NCBI GenBank assembly: GCA_003213235.1
Contig: QCNJ01000010.1
Coordinates: 1 to 58,253, forward strand
Length of the DNA stretch: 58,253 nt
Source: Prochlorococcus sp. AG-424-P18
Lineage (GTDB): Bacteria; Cyanobacteriota; Cyanobacteriia; PCC-6307; Cyanobiaceae
Reading direction: 5' to 3'
Below the pieces are notes generated by a model that saw only the letters and a program-made list of their open reading frames with translations, ran no database searches and was not told the origin of the DNA. Shown here piece after piece: positions 29,682-38,946 of the stretch; positions within the stretch are counted from its first letter, which is position 1; the number at the start of each line of letters is the position of its first letter. The translations under genes were made by a program, and so were the position numbers.

Positions 29682-30220
29682 AAAATTTATTTTTAGAAAG
29701 AAATTGTTTAATAAGTGCTAACAAAATATATAGATGGAGTTTAAGTTATAAAATTTCTAAATCTAAAAAAGAGATTATTTTTATTGGTCTAAATCCTTCA
29801 TTATCAGATGAATTTTTCTTGGATAATACAACAAAAAAGATAATTAAAATCTCGAAAAATAATAATTATGGAAAAGTAAAATTAATCAATTTATTTGCTC
29901 TTATTTCAAGTAATCCAGCAAGACTCTTTAATCACAAAAACCCTGTTGGGTATTTAAACAATAATCATATTTTTAAAAACTTAAAACACTGGTCTGAAAA
30001 TAAAAATTGTGATTTATGGTTAGGTTGGGGTAACAAAGGGAAATTTCTAAATAGAAATAAAAGAATATTAAAAAAAATAATGCAATATAACTCAATCAGA
30101 AAAAATAATTTTGATAATCCTCTTGGACCGCTTTTAATTAAGAAAACAATCAAAGATAATCCAATACATCCTCTATACTGTTCTGATAATTCCATTCTCA
30201 AAACTGTAAAAATGATTTGA
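29678..30220 (+). CDS. DUF1643 protein
   Basis: A 180-residue soluble protein: RWSLSYKISKSKKEIIFIGL, NPSLSDEFFLDNTTKKI, KLINLFALISSNPA, WLGWGNKGKF, and PLYCSDNS near the end. These are DUF1643 signatures (GLNPS-x-D-x-x-D-x-T, NLFALxxTxP, WG). The family is uncharacterised and is often phage-associated. TTG start inside the stop of the DUF2214 gene. Confidence 0.85.
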   Translation: MKNLFLERNCLISANKIYRWSLSYKISKSKKEIIFIGLNPSLSDEFFLDNTTKKIIKISKNNNYGKVKLINLFALISSNPARLFNHKNPVGYLNNNHIFKNLKHWSENKNCDLWLGWGNKGKFLNRNKRILKKIMQYNSIRKNNFDNPLGPLLIKKTIKDNPIHPLYCSDNSILKTVKMI

Positions 30221-30285
30221 TGCAAAGGTTTAAGAGTTAATTAATTTTAAATTATGTTAAAATAAATTTAAGGACGGGTTAAATT

Positions 30286-30414
30286 ATGAGTAACACAAAG
30301 CAACTGCAAAAACTTAAAAACTTAAATGTAAAAGCAGAAAAATGCCTTACAAGAGATGAAGCACAAAAAATATTGATAAAGGCTAATAAGGCTCAAAGTA
30401 AAATTAATTTTTAA
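30286..30414 (+). CDS. Helical microprotein, 42 aa
   Basis: MSNTKQLQKLKNLNVKAEKC then LTRDEAQKILIKANKAQSKI. A soluble, basic, helical peptide with one Cys. An AAGGACGGG lies before the start. Not recognised. Confidence 0.6.
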   Translation: MSNTKQLQKLKNLNVKAEKCLTRDEAQKILIKANKAQSKINF

Positions 30415-30511
30415 ATTTGATAGTTGCTTTTTTTTTAGGAATAATTTATCAAAAAAAATTTTACAAATATTTTTCGAATTATTTATAATTTTTTTATTCT
30501 ATTTAATATTG

Positions 30512-31243
30512 ATGGCTTTTAATATTATTAAAATAAGAAAATCCGATGATAGATTTTTATCAAGAAGAGATTGGCTGCATTCAATGCATTCATTTTCTTT
30601 CGCAGAGCATAGAGATCCAAAATGGGATAATTTTGGGAAAATTAGAGTTATAAACGAAGATATTATTTCTCCTAATGCAGGATTTAATACACATTCTCAT
30701 GCAAATATGGAAATTATTACTGTCGTAACAAAAGGAGCAATAACTCATAGAGACTCGTTAAACAATCTTGGAAAAATTCACAAAGATGAAGTACAAGTGA
30801 TGTCTGCAGGTACTGGGATCTCTCATAGCGAGAAGAATGAAGAAAATGAGAACTGTAAGTTGTTCCAGATTTGGATATACCCTCAAAAAGAAAATATCAA
30901 ACCTCGATATGATCAAATTTCATTAAATGAAAAGTTGTGGGACAATCTTATTTTTAATTACAAAGACGGTAAAAATAATAAGCTTTTTCTAAATCAAAGT
31001 ATCTCTTTATGGCGTTGTAAATATAAGCCAATTAAAGAAAAAAAATTGCCATTAAAAATCGATAAATATAATTGGATACAAATAATAGAAGGTAATCTTT
31101 TATTAAAAAGTAAAGACTCTAATTCAAAAATATTTCTCGAATCTGGAGATGGCCTGGGTTTTGAAGTTAATTATTATGATGATGTTTCTATAGATACTGA
31201 AAAAAACTTAGATTTTCTCTTATTTTCGATGCCTTCCTTATAA
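30512..31243 (+). CDS. Pirin family protein
   Basis: A 243-residue bicupin. The N-terminal cupin has the pirin signatures RDWLHSMHSFSFAEHRDP, GFNTHSHANMEIITVVTKG, THRDSLNN and VQVMSAGTGISHSEKN. The metal ligands are two His, one further His and a Glu. Pirins act as quercetin-oxidase-like enzymes or redox cofactors; the role in cyanobacteria is linked to stress responses. I chose ATG at 30512 rather than the in-frame TTG just before it. Confidence 0.93.
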   Translation: MAFNIIKIRKSDDRFLSRRDWLHSMHSFSFAEHRDPKWDNFGKIRVINEDIISPNAGFNTHSHANMEIITVVTKGAITHRDSLNNLGKIHKDEVQVMSAGTGISHSEKNEENENCKLFQIWIYPQKENIKPRYDQISLNEKLWDNLIFNYKDGKNNKLFLNQSISLWRCKYKPIKEKKLPLKIDKYNWIQIIEGNLLLKSKDSNSKIFLESGDGLGFEVNYYDDVSIDTEKNLDFLLFSMPSL

Positions 31244-31256
31244 TTTATCTGTTATT

Positions 31257-31571
31257 TTATCCATCAACTCCTTTATTAAATGCATTTAAGGCTTGCAAAG
31301 CCATATTAAGGTGAACTTCCATAGCACCAAGTGCAATTAAAGAATTTGGTGATTTATCTTTTAGTAAATTCTCTTTTCTTTTTGATAACTCGTTAACTAC
31401 CTTCTTAGTTGAAGTTTCCCAGTTGTTGATTAACACTTCAAATTCTCTTTTTTCAGGGCTTTCTATTTCTGCTAATTCATCAGAAAAATGAGAATCCTTT
31501 TGTGCTTTAAGCATCAAGCAACTTAATTTTTTATGACTTATTGCTTGAGGTAAATTGTTAGATTCACTCAT
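31257..31571 (-). CDS. Conserved hypothetical helical protein, 104 aa
   Basis: A soluble, all-helical protein: HKKLSCLMLKAQKDSHFSDE, then KREFEVLINNWETSTKKVVN and MEVHLNMALQALNAFNKGVD. The C-terminal helix resembles bundle-forming segments. Not recognised. It sits downstream of murD's transcription end in the same direction's opposite order, so it is probably a separate unit. Confidence 0.65.
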   Translation of the reverse strand: MSESNNLPQAISHKKLSCLMLKAQKDSHFSDELAEIESPEKREFEVLINNWETSTKKVVNELSKRKENLLKDKSPNSLIALGAMEVHLNMALQALNAFNKGVDG

Positions 31572-31657
31572 TGCTAGTGGTTAGTTGATAGTCAAAATCT
31601 AACTAATTAAGTGAATATTTGCTAGAGGGTAAACGGTTGTGATGACCGACCTGAAAA

Positions 31658-33088
31658 TTACGAAATGATAGTTGAACAAAAAATGGATTTATTAACCTTT
31701 AATTTTTCACTTATTAGTTTCTTGAAATAATCTCCACGCTCTTCATAATTTTTAAATTGATCAAAACTAGAACATGAAGGTGAGAACAATAATGTTTCAA
31801 CCCTATTATTTTGTAAATAATGAAAAACAAAATTTAAAAGCTCTTTTAGTTCTGAAAATTCAAAAATATTTTTTTTAAATCCTCCATTAATAAGCGCCAT
31901 TTTTAGGACTTTTGAGCTTTCTCCAAAAAGGAAAACACATTTAACTTTTTTCTTTAAAACTTTTATCCACTCACTATATTCATTGCCTTTTAATCTACCC
32001 CCAGCAATGATTATTATTTGACCTTCAATTGAACTTATTCCCGCAATAGATGAGTCAAAATTTGTAGCTTTACTATCATTAATGATTTCCAGATCATTAT
32101 TTTTATAAATTGTTTCCATCCTATGGGGTAATTGTTTGTAATTAGATAAAGAATCTTTAATTTTCTTGCCAGATAATCCAACTTTTCTTGCTGCTGCAAT
32201 TACCAATAAAAGATTTTGAAGATTATGCATTCCTTTTAAAGAAAAATATTCAAGTTTAAATAATTTCTTCCCTCTCTCAATAATGTACGCTTGTTCATCT
32301 ATCCAATAATCGCAATGAATAAAATTTGATTTATCGAAACTAGTTGTTATCCAAACCCCTCTTGATAGCGAACTGTAGTGATTTCTTAGGTTTTTATCGT
32401 CATAATTATAAATTCTAAAATTAGATTTTTCTAACAAGCTTTTTTTTATGTTGAAATAGTTTTCAAGTGTTTTATGTCTTTCAAGATGATCTTCTGTGAA
32501 GGTTGTCCATATCCCAATATTAGGTTTTACTTCTGGAGATATTTCTATTTGATAACTGCTTAATTCAGCTACAACCCAATCAATTTTTTCATGTTTTTTG
32601 GAGTGAGCATACTTACATAAAGGTGTACCAATATTTCCAGCAAAAGGAGCATATAATCCAGTATCACAGAGAATATGGCTTAGTAGATGAGTAACAGTAG
32701 TCTTGCCATTAGTGCCAGTAATACCTACCCAATTTGTGTCTTTTAAAATTTCCCATGCAACATTAATTTCTCCAATTACTTTAATTCCCTTTTTTTTTAA
32801 TTCAATAATAGTTATATGGTCATAAGGTATTGATGGACTTACAACAACAGATTCGATCTCTTTCAAAAAAGGTTGAATTTCTTCAAATAAAAATTCTTTA
32901 TTTAGAGAAACTATGATATTAAGTTCTTCTAAGGCTGTTTTTCTTTTTAAGAATTCTATCCCATCTTCACTTTCCCAAACAATTACTCTCTTATTGATGC
33001 TTCTCAAATACTTGGCAGCCCAAAATCCAGATTTACCTAATCCAATTACAAGATTAATATTTCTTTTACTTGAATGATTATCTATCAT
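31658..33088 (-). CDS. murD: UDP-N-acetylmuramoylalanine--D-glutamate ligase
   Basis: MurD adds D-glutamate to UDP-MurNAc-L-Ala in peptidoglycan synthesis, using ATP, in the cytoplasm. Seen are the Mur ligase P-loop [20 protein letters not shown] (GTNGKTT), ELSSYQIE, the [16 protein letters not shown] segment and the C-terminal [20 protein letters not shown]. About 476 residues with the chosen ATG (33088), which gives [20 protein letters not shown], a proper MurD N-terminus. An ATG 16 codons upstream is possible but adds a non-family leader. Confidence 0.95.
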   Translation of the reverse strand: MIDNHSSKRNINLVIGLGKSGFWAAKYLRSINKRVIVWESEDGIEFLKRKTALEELNIIVSLNKEFLFEEIQPFLKEIESVVVSPSIPYDHITIIELKKKGIKVIGEINVAWEILKDTNWVGITGTNGKTTVTHLLSHILCDTGLYAPFAGNIGTPLCKYAHSKKHEKIDWVVAELSSYQIEISPEVKPNIGIWTTFTEDHLERHKTLENYFNIKKSLLEKSNFRIYNYDDKNLRNHYSSLSRGVWITTSFDKSNFIHCDYWIDEQAYIIERGKKLFKLEYFSLKGMHNLQNLLLVIAAARKVGLSGKKIKDSLSNYKQLPHRMETIYKNNDLEIINDSKATNFDSSIAGISSIEGQIIIIAGGRLKGNEYSEWIKVLKKKVKCVFLFGESSKVLKMALINGGFKKNIFEFSELKELLNFVFHYLQNNRVETLLFSPSCSSFDQFKNYEERGDYFKKLISEKLKVNKSIFCSTIIS

Positions 33089-33188
33089 TAAATTTATAAT
33101 TGCATTTATATTAATTGTGTTTAAAGGGTAATTCAATCATGAGATTTTTCTTCAGTATTTATAGTATTCGCCCAAGAAAAGTTAATTA

Positions 33189-33455
33189 ATGGAAGATAAT
33201 ACTGCAAAATATTGGTTCTCTTGGTTTTATGAAAAGTGGGAGAAAAATGCTCCAGGTGAATTAATTGAACAGGGTTTAACTCCGTCACAGATTGCTGAGC
33301 GCTTTGTTAATGAAAACCATGATAGTTTTATTCAATTGTCGAAAAAAATTGATGAAAAAAATTATGATGCCTTAACAGAATTTATGAAACTCTCAGAGAG
33401 TGAATTACATATCTTGAAGTATTTTCTAAAGTTAGTAAAAATGAAAAATTTATAA
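33189..33455 (+). CDS. Conserved helical protein, paralogue of 22400
   Basis: An 88-residue soluble helical protein: YWFSWFYEKWEKNAPGELIE, then PSQIAERFVNENHDSFIQLS and MKLSESELHILKYFLKLVKM. It aligns across most of its length with residues 15-95 of the 22400 protein. Function unknown. It is divergent from murD and converges with the SDR gene (six-base overlap). Confidence 0.72.
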   Translation: MEDNTAKYWFSWFYEKWEKNAPGELIEQGLTPSQIAERFVNENHDSFIQLSKKIDEKNYDALTEFMKLSESELHILKYFLKLVKMKNL

Positions 33456-34379
33456 GAAGTTATTAAGTATTTCGAGGCTTTTTTCCCATAAATTTTTTCT
33501 TTCTTTTTTATTTATGGCGAAAGGAGAAGTAGGAGATAGTTTTGGATGACCTCTGAAATTAAATTTAGGACCATAATGATCACCGCCTCTTGCGTCTGGT
33601 GAAGTAGCTGCAAAAAGCTGAGGTAAAGCACCCATCTCAGCAGTTTGAAAAATAGGACTAAATAGTTCCAATGAGAATGTTTCTAATGGACCAGGGTTAG
33701 GTTTTTGAGCAGTAAAGAGATTTGTTTTTGCAATTCCTGGGTGAGCAGCTAAAGAAAGTATATTTTTGTGCTTTAAGTTCTCATTTAGTTCCAAAGCAAA
33801 CATTACATTTGCTAATTTGCTATTGGAGTAAGATTCCCATTTGTTGTAATACTTCTCGGCTTTAAGATTTTTCCAACCAACTTTGCCAAAAAATTGTGCT
33901 CCGGAAGTCACCGTCACTATTCTAGATTCTTCTTTTTTTTCAATAATTGGAAGTAGCTTTAGAGTCAAAAGCATGTGAGCTAGATGATTAACTGCAAATT
34001 GTATTTCATATCCTTGGGCACTAAGAGTTTTAGGTGGATGCATAATGCCTGCATTATTGATTAGTAAATCCAAATTCTCAAAATTATCAAAAATTTTGGA
34101 CTGAACTTCAACAATATTTTTTAAATCTGACAAATCTAATTCTAAAGGTGTAAATAATCCTTCAGGATTAAGACATTTAAGTTTTTTGATAGTTTGATTA
34201 GCTTTTTCAAGTGATCTACAAGCTAAAACAACATGAGCATTTTTTTCTGTTAAAGCTTTTGCAGTGTAGAATCCAAGACCACTATTCGCACCAGTAATTA
34301 GCGCAGTTTTGCCTGTAAGGTTTGGAATATTAGATGTTTCCCAGTTAGAGATTTTAGGTCTTGAAATAGTGGCAGTCAT
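33450..34379 (-). CDS. Short-chain dehydrogenase, protochlorophyllide-reductase-like
   Basis: A 309-residue SDR. Seen are TGANSGLGFYTAKAL (cofactor loop, about residues 29-43), LACRSLEKA (NADP-preferring Arg), NNAGIMHPP, VTVTSGAQF and the catalytic Y-x3-K in SYSNSKLANVMF. The loop pattern and length fit retinol-dehydrogenase/POR-like SDRs, frequent in cyanobacteria. It lacks the extra loop and Cys residues typical of true light-dependent POR, so a different NADPH-dependent reductase is likelier. Confidence 0.88.
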   Translation of the reverse strand: MTATISRPKISNWETSNIPNLTGKTALITGANSGLGFYTAKALTEKNAHVVLACRSLEKANQTIKKLKCLNPEGLFTPLELDLSDLKNIVEVQSKIFDNFENLDLLINNAGIMHPPKTLSAQGYEIQFAVNHLAHMLLTLKLLPIIEKKEESRIVTVTSGAQFFGKVGWKNLKAEKYYNKWESYSNSKLANVMFALELNENLKHKNILSLAAHPGIAKTNLFTAQKPNPGPLETFSLELFSPIFQTAEMGALPQLFAATSPDARGGDHYGPKFNFRGHPKLSPTSPFAINKKERKNLWEKSLEILNNFL

Positions 34380-34486
34380 TTAGTAATCCTGCAAATTGCT
34401 TTGGAATTTAACCAAAATTTAATTACTTCCCCACTGTAAATACTGGAAGTCAGTATCGTGAGCTCTTATTGAAGGTACTTTTTATA

Positions 34487-35236
34487 TTATTTTTCAAGTG
34501 CATATTGCCATTCGTTATTTTGAGATAAACTTTTCTCTCTAAGAAACTGTAATTTCCTACTATTTATTTTTATAACTATGCCATTAGTTGGATATTTAGC
34601 AAATATTTTTTTCTCTAACCAATTTTTTTTATATATTTGGATTTCGCTTGTATGATTTGTGAAGTAACTATCAGGGGTGCTGAAGCCACATTTTTTAAGA
34701 TAGTTAGGGGTTTCGTATTGATTAAGTCTTCCATTAAGTATTTGGAAACAGCAAAAGCGGAGACTTTCCCCAATCCCTTTCTTATCATTGAGGTATTTTC
34801 TTGTAATTCTTTGGGAAATGCCGGCAACTTGGTTTGTAGCGTATAGTTCACCTCTAATTTGAAAATCTCGTTTGATAGGAATGCAATCGGGAACATTTTT
34901 AATTTGTTTAATTTTGCTTGAGACATCAAATCCTTTTTTTGTAATAGCTTTATTAAACTTGCCATCTATATATCTTATTGCAATAGCACAGCCATCAATT
35001 TTTGGTTGAATGCTTAATCTTGTTTTTGTTAATAAACTTTCTAAAAATTCTTTATAGTTTTCTTTGGCTAATTTTGGCAAAAGTTTATTATTTTTTTGAT
35101 TAAAGTAGTTAGGTTGTGGATCAACAGGAATAAATAGTTTTTCAAGTTGCTTAAATGCATCATCCGAAATTATACCTTCACCTATTCTGTATTGTTCATC
35201 TAGATACTTAACATCTCTCACAAATAAATTATTCAT
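34487..35236 (-). CDS. Stand-alone NAD-dependent DNA ligase adenylation domain
   Basis: A 249-residue protein related to LigA. Residues 1-35 (YLDEQYRIGEGIISDDAFKQ) match the NAD-binding Ia domain. The nucleotidyltransferase core follows: K79-I-D-G82 (the adenylated lysine motif), RYIDGKF, RGELY (128-132), and TNGIVIKIN (217-225). It stops at WQYALEK, where motif V would lie; the usual motif V lysine is shifted by one residue. OB fold, zinc finger, HhH and BRCT domains are all absent. It might adenylate RNA or nicked DNA with a partner, or be a residual gene. Confidence 0.82.
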   Translation of the reverse strand: MNNLFVRDVKYLDEQYRIGEGIISDDAFKQLEKLFIPVDPQPNYFNQKNNKLLPKLAKENYKEFLESLLTKTRLSIQPKIDGCAIAIRYIDGKFNKAITKKGFDVSSKIKQIKNVPDCIPIKRDFQIRGELYATNQVAGISQRITRKYLNDKKGIGESLRFCCFQILNGRLNQYETPNYLKKCGFSTPDSYFTNHTSEIQIYKKNWLEKKIFAKYPTNGIVIKINSRKLQFLREKSLSQNNEWQYALEK

Positions 35237-35432
35237 AATAATTTTGATAAATATTTAAAAATCTTCTAAAAAAAATTATTTAAAAAAAGATTTGAAAATT
35301 AAAATTAGATTTAAAAAAGTAATTGAACACTAAATATCCTCCTACGCAGAGAGCGATTTAAGAGTATAAAATGTACTTAATAATGTGTTTAAATTAAATA
35401 CTTCAATCAAACATATTTACTTCAAGTGAAAT

Positions 35433-35507
35433 ATGAAATTTAGAGGGTTAATTAGAAGGAAAATTTTTGAAATTTCTATCAATACAAAAAAAAATTTTTT
35501 AAAGTAA
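35433..35507 (+). CDS. Possible microprotein, 24 aa
   Basis: MKFRGLIRRKIFEISINTKK ending NFLK, a very basic peptide directly before the photolyase-like gene. No ribosome site; it could be a leader peptide or chance. Confidence 0.25.
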   Translation: MKFRGLIRRKIFEISINTKKNFLK

Positions 35508-35514
35508 TGATAAA

Positions 35515-36669
35515 ATGTCATTTTTATTAAATGCTCAAAATACCTGGGAAAATTTTGCGAAATACAAAATCAATGATTATGCAAATTTAAGAAATTTTGA
35601 TTTTGGGCCAAATAACGAAAGTTCAGTTTCAAAATTATCGCCTTTCATTTCACATAGGATATTATCAGAATATGATCTGATCCATGATATTAAAAGTAAG
35701 TACAAAATCAAAAATTCAACTAAATTTGTTGAAGAAATATTTTGGAGAGTTTACTGGAAAGGGTGGATGGAAAATAGACCTAAAGTTTGGAGAAATTTTA
35801 TTTCAGAAAACAATCTCGATTTTGATTTTGAGCTATATGAAAGTGCAATTAATGGCAATACAGAATTAGATTTTTTTAATTCTTGGGTCCATGAATTAAA
35901 GCACTACAACTATTTGCATAACCATACAAGAATGTGGTTTGCAAGTACTTGGATATTTAATCTAGGTCTTCCCTGGCAGTTGGGAGCAAAGTTTTTCTTT
36001 AAATATCTTTATGATGGTGATGCTGCATCTAATCTCCTTAGCTGGAGATGGGTTGGAGGATTGCAAACGAAGGGAAAACAATATCTTTTTTCACCATCAA
36101 ACCTCAGAAAATTTTCAAATAATAGATTTAATGTAGAAAAAATAAGTAATCAACAAATTTTTCTTGAAGAATCTTACCAAATACCATTAGAAGATGAGAT
36201 TTATAAAAATGACATGGATCCTAAATCAGATAATCTGATTATGTTTGAAAATGATCTGCACCTTGCAACCCTTAAAAATTTACTTACAAGTTATAAAAAA
36301 GTATTTATTATCCTTTTAAAAAATGAACAAAGACAAATTAAATTGTCTGAATCTGTTTTGAAATTTAAACAAGATTTGGTTTCTGAATTTATAGAGGATT
36401 TTGATAATGTTGAACAGATTAATCCCTATTCACTGGAAAGTACTTTTAAAAATACCAACGAAATAGACATTATTTATCCTGGAGTGGGAGAAAATTATGA
36501 TTTCATAACTGAGTTTAAAAATTCACACCATAAAAAAATTTTTAACCTTGTTAGAGATGAAGATTTATTTGCTTGGAAATTTGCCAAAAAAGGGTTTTTC
36601 AAATTTAAAGAAAACATTCCGAAAATCAATCAGAGAATATTAGAAAATTATCCAAAAAATAATTTTTAA
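35515..36669 (+). CDS. Photolyase/cryptochrome-like protein, FAD domain first
   Basis: A 384-residue protein. Residues 41-200 are a photolyase FAD-binding domain: LSPFISHRILSEYDL, FVEEIFWRVYWKGWM, HNHTRMWFASTWIF, YDGDAASNLLSWRWVGG. No alpha/beta antenna domain precedes it. Instead residues 241-384 (LIMFENDLHLATLKNLL, then FIILLKN, NEIDIIYPGVGEN, GFFKFKENIP) resemble the alpha/beta domain that is normally N-terminal (LIWFRNDLR-like). The order therefore appears swapped. It may act in light sensing or DNA repair; Trp residues for electron transfer are plentiful but cannot be assigned. Confidence 0.85.
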   Translation: MSFLLNAQNTWENFAKYKINDYANLRNFDFGPNNESSVSKLSPFISHRILSEYDLIHDIKSKYKIKNSTKFVEEIFWRVYWKGWMENRPKVWRNFISENNLDFDFELYESAINGNTELDFFNSWVHELKHYNYLHNHTRMWFASTWIFNLGLPWQLGAKFFFKYLYDGDAASNLLSWRWVGGLQTKGKQYLFSPSNLRKFSNNRFNVEKISNQQIFLEESYQIPLEDEIYKNDMDPKSDNLIMFENDLHLATLKNLLTSYKKVFIILLKNEQRQIKLSESVLKFKQDLVSEFIEDFDNVEQINPYSLESTFKNTNEIDIIYPGVGENYDFITEFKNSHHKKIFNLVRDEDLFAWKFAKKGFFKFKENIPKINQRILENYPKNNF

Positions 36670-36805
36670 CTTAGTTTAATTCCTAATCAGAAAAAGAATT
36701 CATTAGAGGATTAAGTATAAATACTTAATTAGGCGCGACTTTTGCGGTTTAATCCACGATGAATAATGTGACTAGTTATTTTTACTTAAGGATAATTTTT
36801 TTATA

Positions 36806-37357
36806 GTGCTCTCAACAATTCTTACAAAGTCGTTTAGCAAAGATACTGCTTTATTAATTCTTAGAGTTATAACTGGAACTGTTCTTATTCATCACGGTTA
36901 TGAAAAACTGGCAAACATAGAGAATTTCGCTGATGCTTTTGTCAGACCTTTACATCTTCCATTCCCAATATTTTTATCATATATAGCGGCATTCTCTGAA
37001 ATAGGAGGAAGTTGGCTACTAATTATCGGCTTAGCTACAAGATTCGGGGCTTTGGCAATTGTGGGGACAATTTCTGTTGCTATATATCATGCACTTGTTA
37101 CTTCAGGTTTTAATATTTTCTTACTAGAGCTTTTACTTTTGTATTTCGCTTCAGCAACTTCAATTGCATTAACAGGCCCTGGTAATTTCTCCTTAGATGA
37201 AGTCATTATTAGAATTTTAAAATCAGAGGATGAAGAGGAAATGATTCCTTCAACAAAATCAAGAAATTCTAAGGAACTCGAAGTTAAAGAAGAAACCAGT
37301 AAAGGTGGCTTATTTCAATTCTTACAAGCAAACATACTCTCAGATACATCAAGCTAA
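36806..37357 (+). CDS. DoxX family membrane protein
   Basis: A 183-residue membrane protein with four helices. LRVITGTVLIHHGYEKLANI, PFPIFLSYIAAFSEIGGSWL, RFGALAIVGTISVAIYHA and LELLLLYFASATSIALTGPG match DoxX (G-x-x-F/L-x-x-H/A-G-x-x-K, then E-x-x-G-G). The C-terminal 45 residues are acidic and specific to this protein. DoxX proteins are linked to redox or thiol stress in other bacteria. GTG start. Confidence 0.9.
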   Translation: MLSTILTKSFSKDTALLILRVITGTVLIHHGYEKLANIENFADAFVRPLHLPFPIFLSYIAAFSEIGGSWLLIIGLATRFGALAIVGTISVAIYHALVTSGFNIFLLELLLLYFASATSIALTGPGNFSLDEVIIRILKSEDEEEMIPSTKSRNSKELEVKEETSKGGLFQFLQANILSDTSS

Positions 37358-37522
37358 CTTTTTAGGATAAAGGTTATTGATTAACTCTAACCTTTTTCGA
37401 TAACTGTTTCTCTTCTCAAGTTTTATCTTAATTGTTGCTTCAGAAAGACTTATAAATAGCCCTAAAGCTGTCACCCAAGATAAAAAAATAAAAGGGTTTT
37501 TTGGAATTTCTGAGAAATTCAT
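37349..37522 (-). CDS. Membrane microprotein, 57 aa
   Basis: MNFSEIPKNPFIFLSWVTAL, then GLFISLSEATIKIKLEKRNS, a basic helical tail. One membrane helix. It overlaps the end of the convergent DoxX gene by nine bases. Not recognised. Confidence 0.6.
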   Translation of the reverse strand: MNFSEIPKNPFIFLSWVTALGLFISLSEATIKIKLEKRNSYRKRLELINNLYPKKLA

Positions 37523-37596
37523 ATGAATAATACTTCTTTTTTAAAACTGACTGATCACTATATGTTTTTCAACCTAAATATACAATTTAGAAATAT

Positions 37597-38148
37597 TTAA
37601 GGATTAATTTCAACTTTTTCCCAATTCTTAATCCTTTCCCAAAGATATCGTTTATGAACAGGCTGTTCTAATTTAAGAAGATCCACTGAATCGATTGCAA
37701 AATTTAGAACTACAAAATTTTCTGACTTGGGTAGATTGGATAAAATTTCATAAGTAGATTGGACTTTTGGGTTTATTTTCTCTCCAGGAGATCCCCAAAA
37801 CCAAGAAGATTTTGATTTTTCTGATAATAAATTCCAATAATTTTTGTTATCACTTAATTCATGTATTTTCCCTTTGAATCTATATTGTGATTTGGTTTTC
37901 AAAAAGAACCATAATATTTCTGCATTAGGGTTAGATTTTAAATGTCCAATTTTTTCACTTCTTCTATCTGTAAAAATAATCATTGAACTATCTTTATGCC
38001 ATCCTCTGAAAACAACTGTTCTTAATCTTGGCTCATTTTCTTGGCTGACTGTTGCAAGCTGTATCCATTTATTAGAGGGTGATTTGCCCTCTTTCTTTCT
38101 AGAAGATTTTAAATCTTGTCTCCAACTGGGTAAGTTGTTATCAGGCAT
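37597..38148 (-). CDS. PPOX-type FMN-binding protein (Alr4036-like)
   Basis: A 183-residue flavoprotein of the pyridoxamine-5'-phosphate oxidase fold: WIQLATVSQENEPRLRTVVF, RGWHKDSSMIIFTDRRSEKI, NAEILWFFLKTKSQYRFKGK and a C-terminal PVHKRYLWERI. This matches the cyanobacterial/plant Alr4036 subfamily, whose role may be B6-related or general FMN-dependent oxidation. It overlaps the start-side of the following membrane gene by eight bases; co-transcription is likely. Confidence 0.88.
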   Translation of the reverse strand: MPDNNLPSWRQDLKSSRKKEGKSPSNKWIQLATVSQENEPRLRTVVFRGWHKDSSMIIFTDRRSEKIGHLKSNPNAEILWFFLKTKSQYRFKGKIHELSDNKNYWNLLSEKSKSSWFWGSPGEKINPKVQSTYEILSNLPKSENFVVLNFAIDSVDLLKLEQPVHKRYLWERIKNWEKVEINP

Positions 38149-38758
38149 TTAATTTAGGCAATATAAGACCACTTTTCTTTTTGTATTCTTCGAATGAGTC
38201 ATATTTTGAGAGTGATTTATCTTTTTTTATCATTCTTGGTAGAAAAACTATAGAGAAAAATATTGCAAGAATTACTAATGGTATTAAACTCATTGAAAGT
38301 ATGGCGAATGATAGATAAATTAGTATTTCTCCTAGATAATTTGTATTCCTTATGTTTTTGAAAAATCCTTCTTTAATTAGATCTTTTTTTAATTTAAGAG
38401 AAAAATATTTTTGGGCATCACTAGCAAAGTGTAGAAACACACCAATTATATTTATAGATACAGATGCAGCTATTACGATATTTGGAACAGATTTCTGAGA
38501 TGAGATAAGAATGTAGGGAGCTACCCAGTAACTTCCAAGGAAAATAAAACCAGTAACTGAAGTTAAAAAATTGATTTTTTCTTTAAAATAAGGATCTGGG
38601 AATATCTTTTCTTTTAGAAGCCAAAGTAATCCATAAGTACCATGCAGAGCTAAATAAACGTAGGGAGCGATCGTAAAATTATCAAAAAAAATCATAAGAC
38701 CCACTACTACAAATGCAGTGAGCCCCTTATGTAGATTAATTATTTGATTAAGTTTCAT
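38141..38758 (-). CDS. DUF1295/isoprenylcysteine-methyltransferase-like membrane protein
   Basis: A 205-residue protein with five or six membrane helices. LKKDLIKEGFFKNIRNTNYL followed by GEILIYLSFAIL is the SAM-site region of membrane methyltransferases and steroid-reductase-like DUF1295 proteins (G-x-x-R-x-x-x-Y-x-G-E). It may methylate a lipid or reduce an isoprenoid. It is transcribed before, and overlaps, the PPOX gene. Confidence 0.8.
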   Translation of the reverse strand: MKLNQIINLHKGLTAFVVVGLMIFFDNFTIAPYVYLALHGTYGLLWLLKEKIFPDPYFKEKINFLTSVTGFIFLGSYWVAPYILISSQKSVPNIVIAASVSINIIGVFLHFASDAQKYFSLKLKKDLIKEGFFKNIRNTNYLGEILIYLSFAILSMSLIPLVILAIFFSIVFLPRMIKKDKSLSKYDSFEEYKKKSGLILPKLNA

Positions 38759-38825
38759 CTTTTTTAATAATCTAAAAAAAGAAATTATTTTTTGTGGATA
38801 TAACCTAGGCCGTCAAAAGTTTCAA

Positions 38826-38897
38826 TGGGCGATACTGGATTCGAACCAGTGGCCACTACCGTGTCGAGGTAGTGCTCTACCACTGAGCTAATCGCCC
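38826..38897 (-). tRNA. trnV: tRNA-Val (anticodon GAC)
   Basis: A complete cloverleaf on the minus strand: acceptor GGGCGAT with ATCGCCC, D-arm GCTC/GAGC with AGTGGTA loop, anticodon stem CTACC/GGTAG with loop TCGACAC (anticodon GAC), T-arm ACTGG-TTCGAAT-CCAGT, discriminator A. The CCA end is not encoded. It decodes GUC and GUU. Confidence 0.96.
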
Positions 38898-38946
38898 CAA
38901 TTGAGAAATTTTTAATCCCCCTTATAAGAAAATAGCAGGTTGCGTT

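Noticed and set aside
31600..31657. Short CGGT/ACCG hairpin after murD
   Set aside because: The stem is only four pairs and has no T-run, so I did not call a terminator or RNA.
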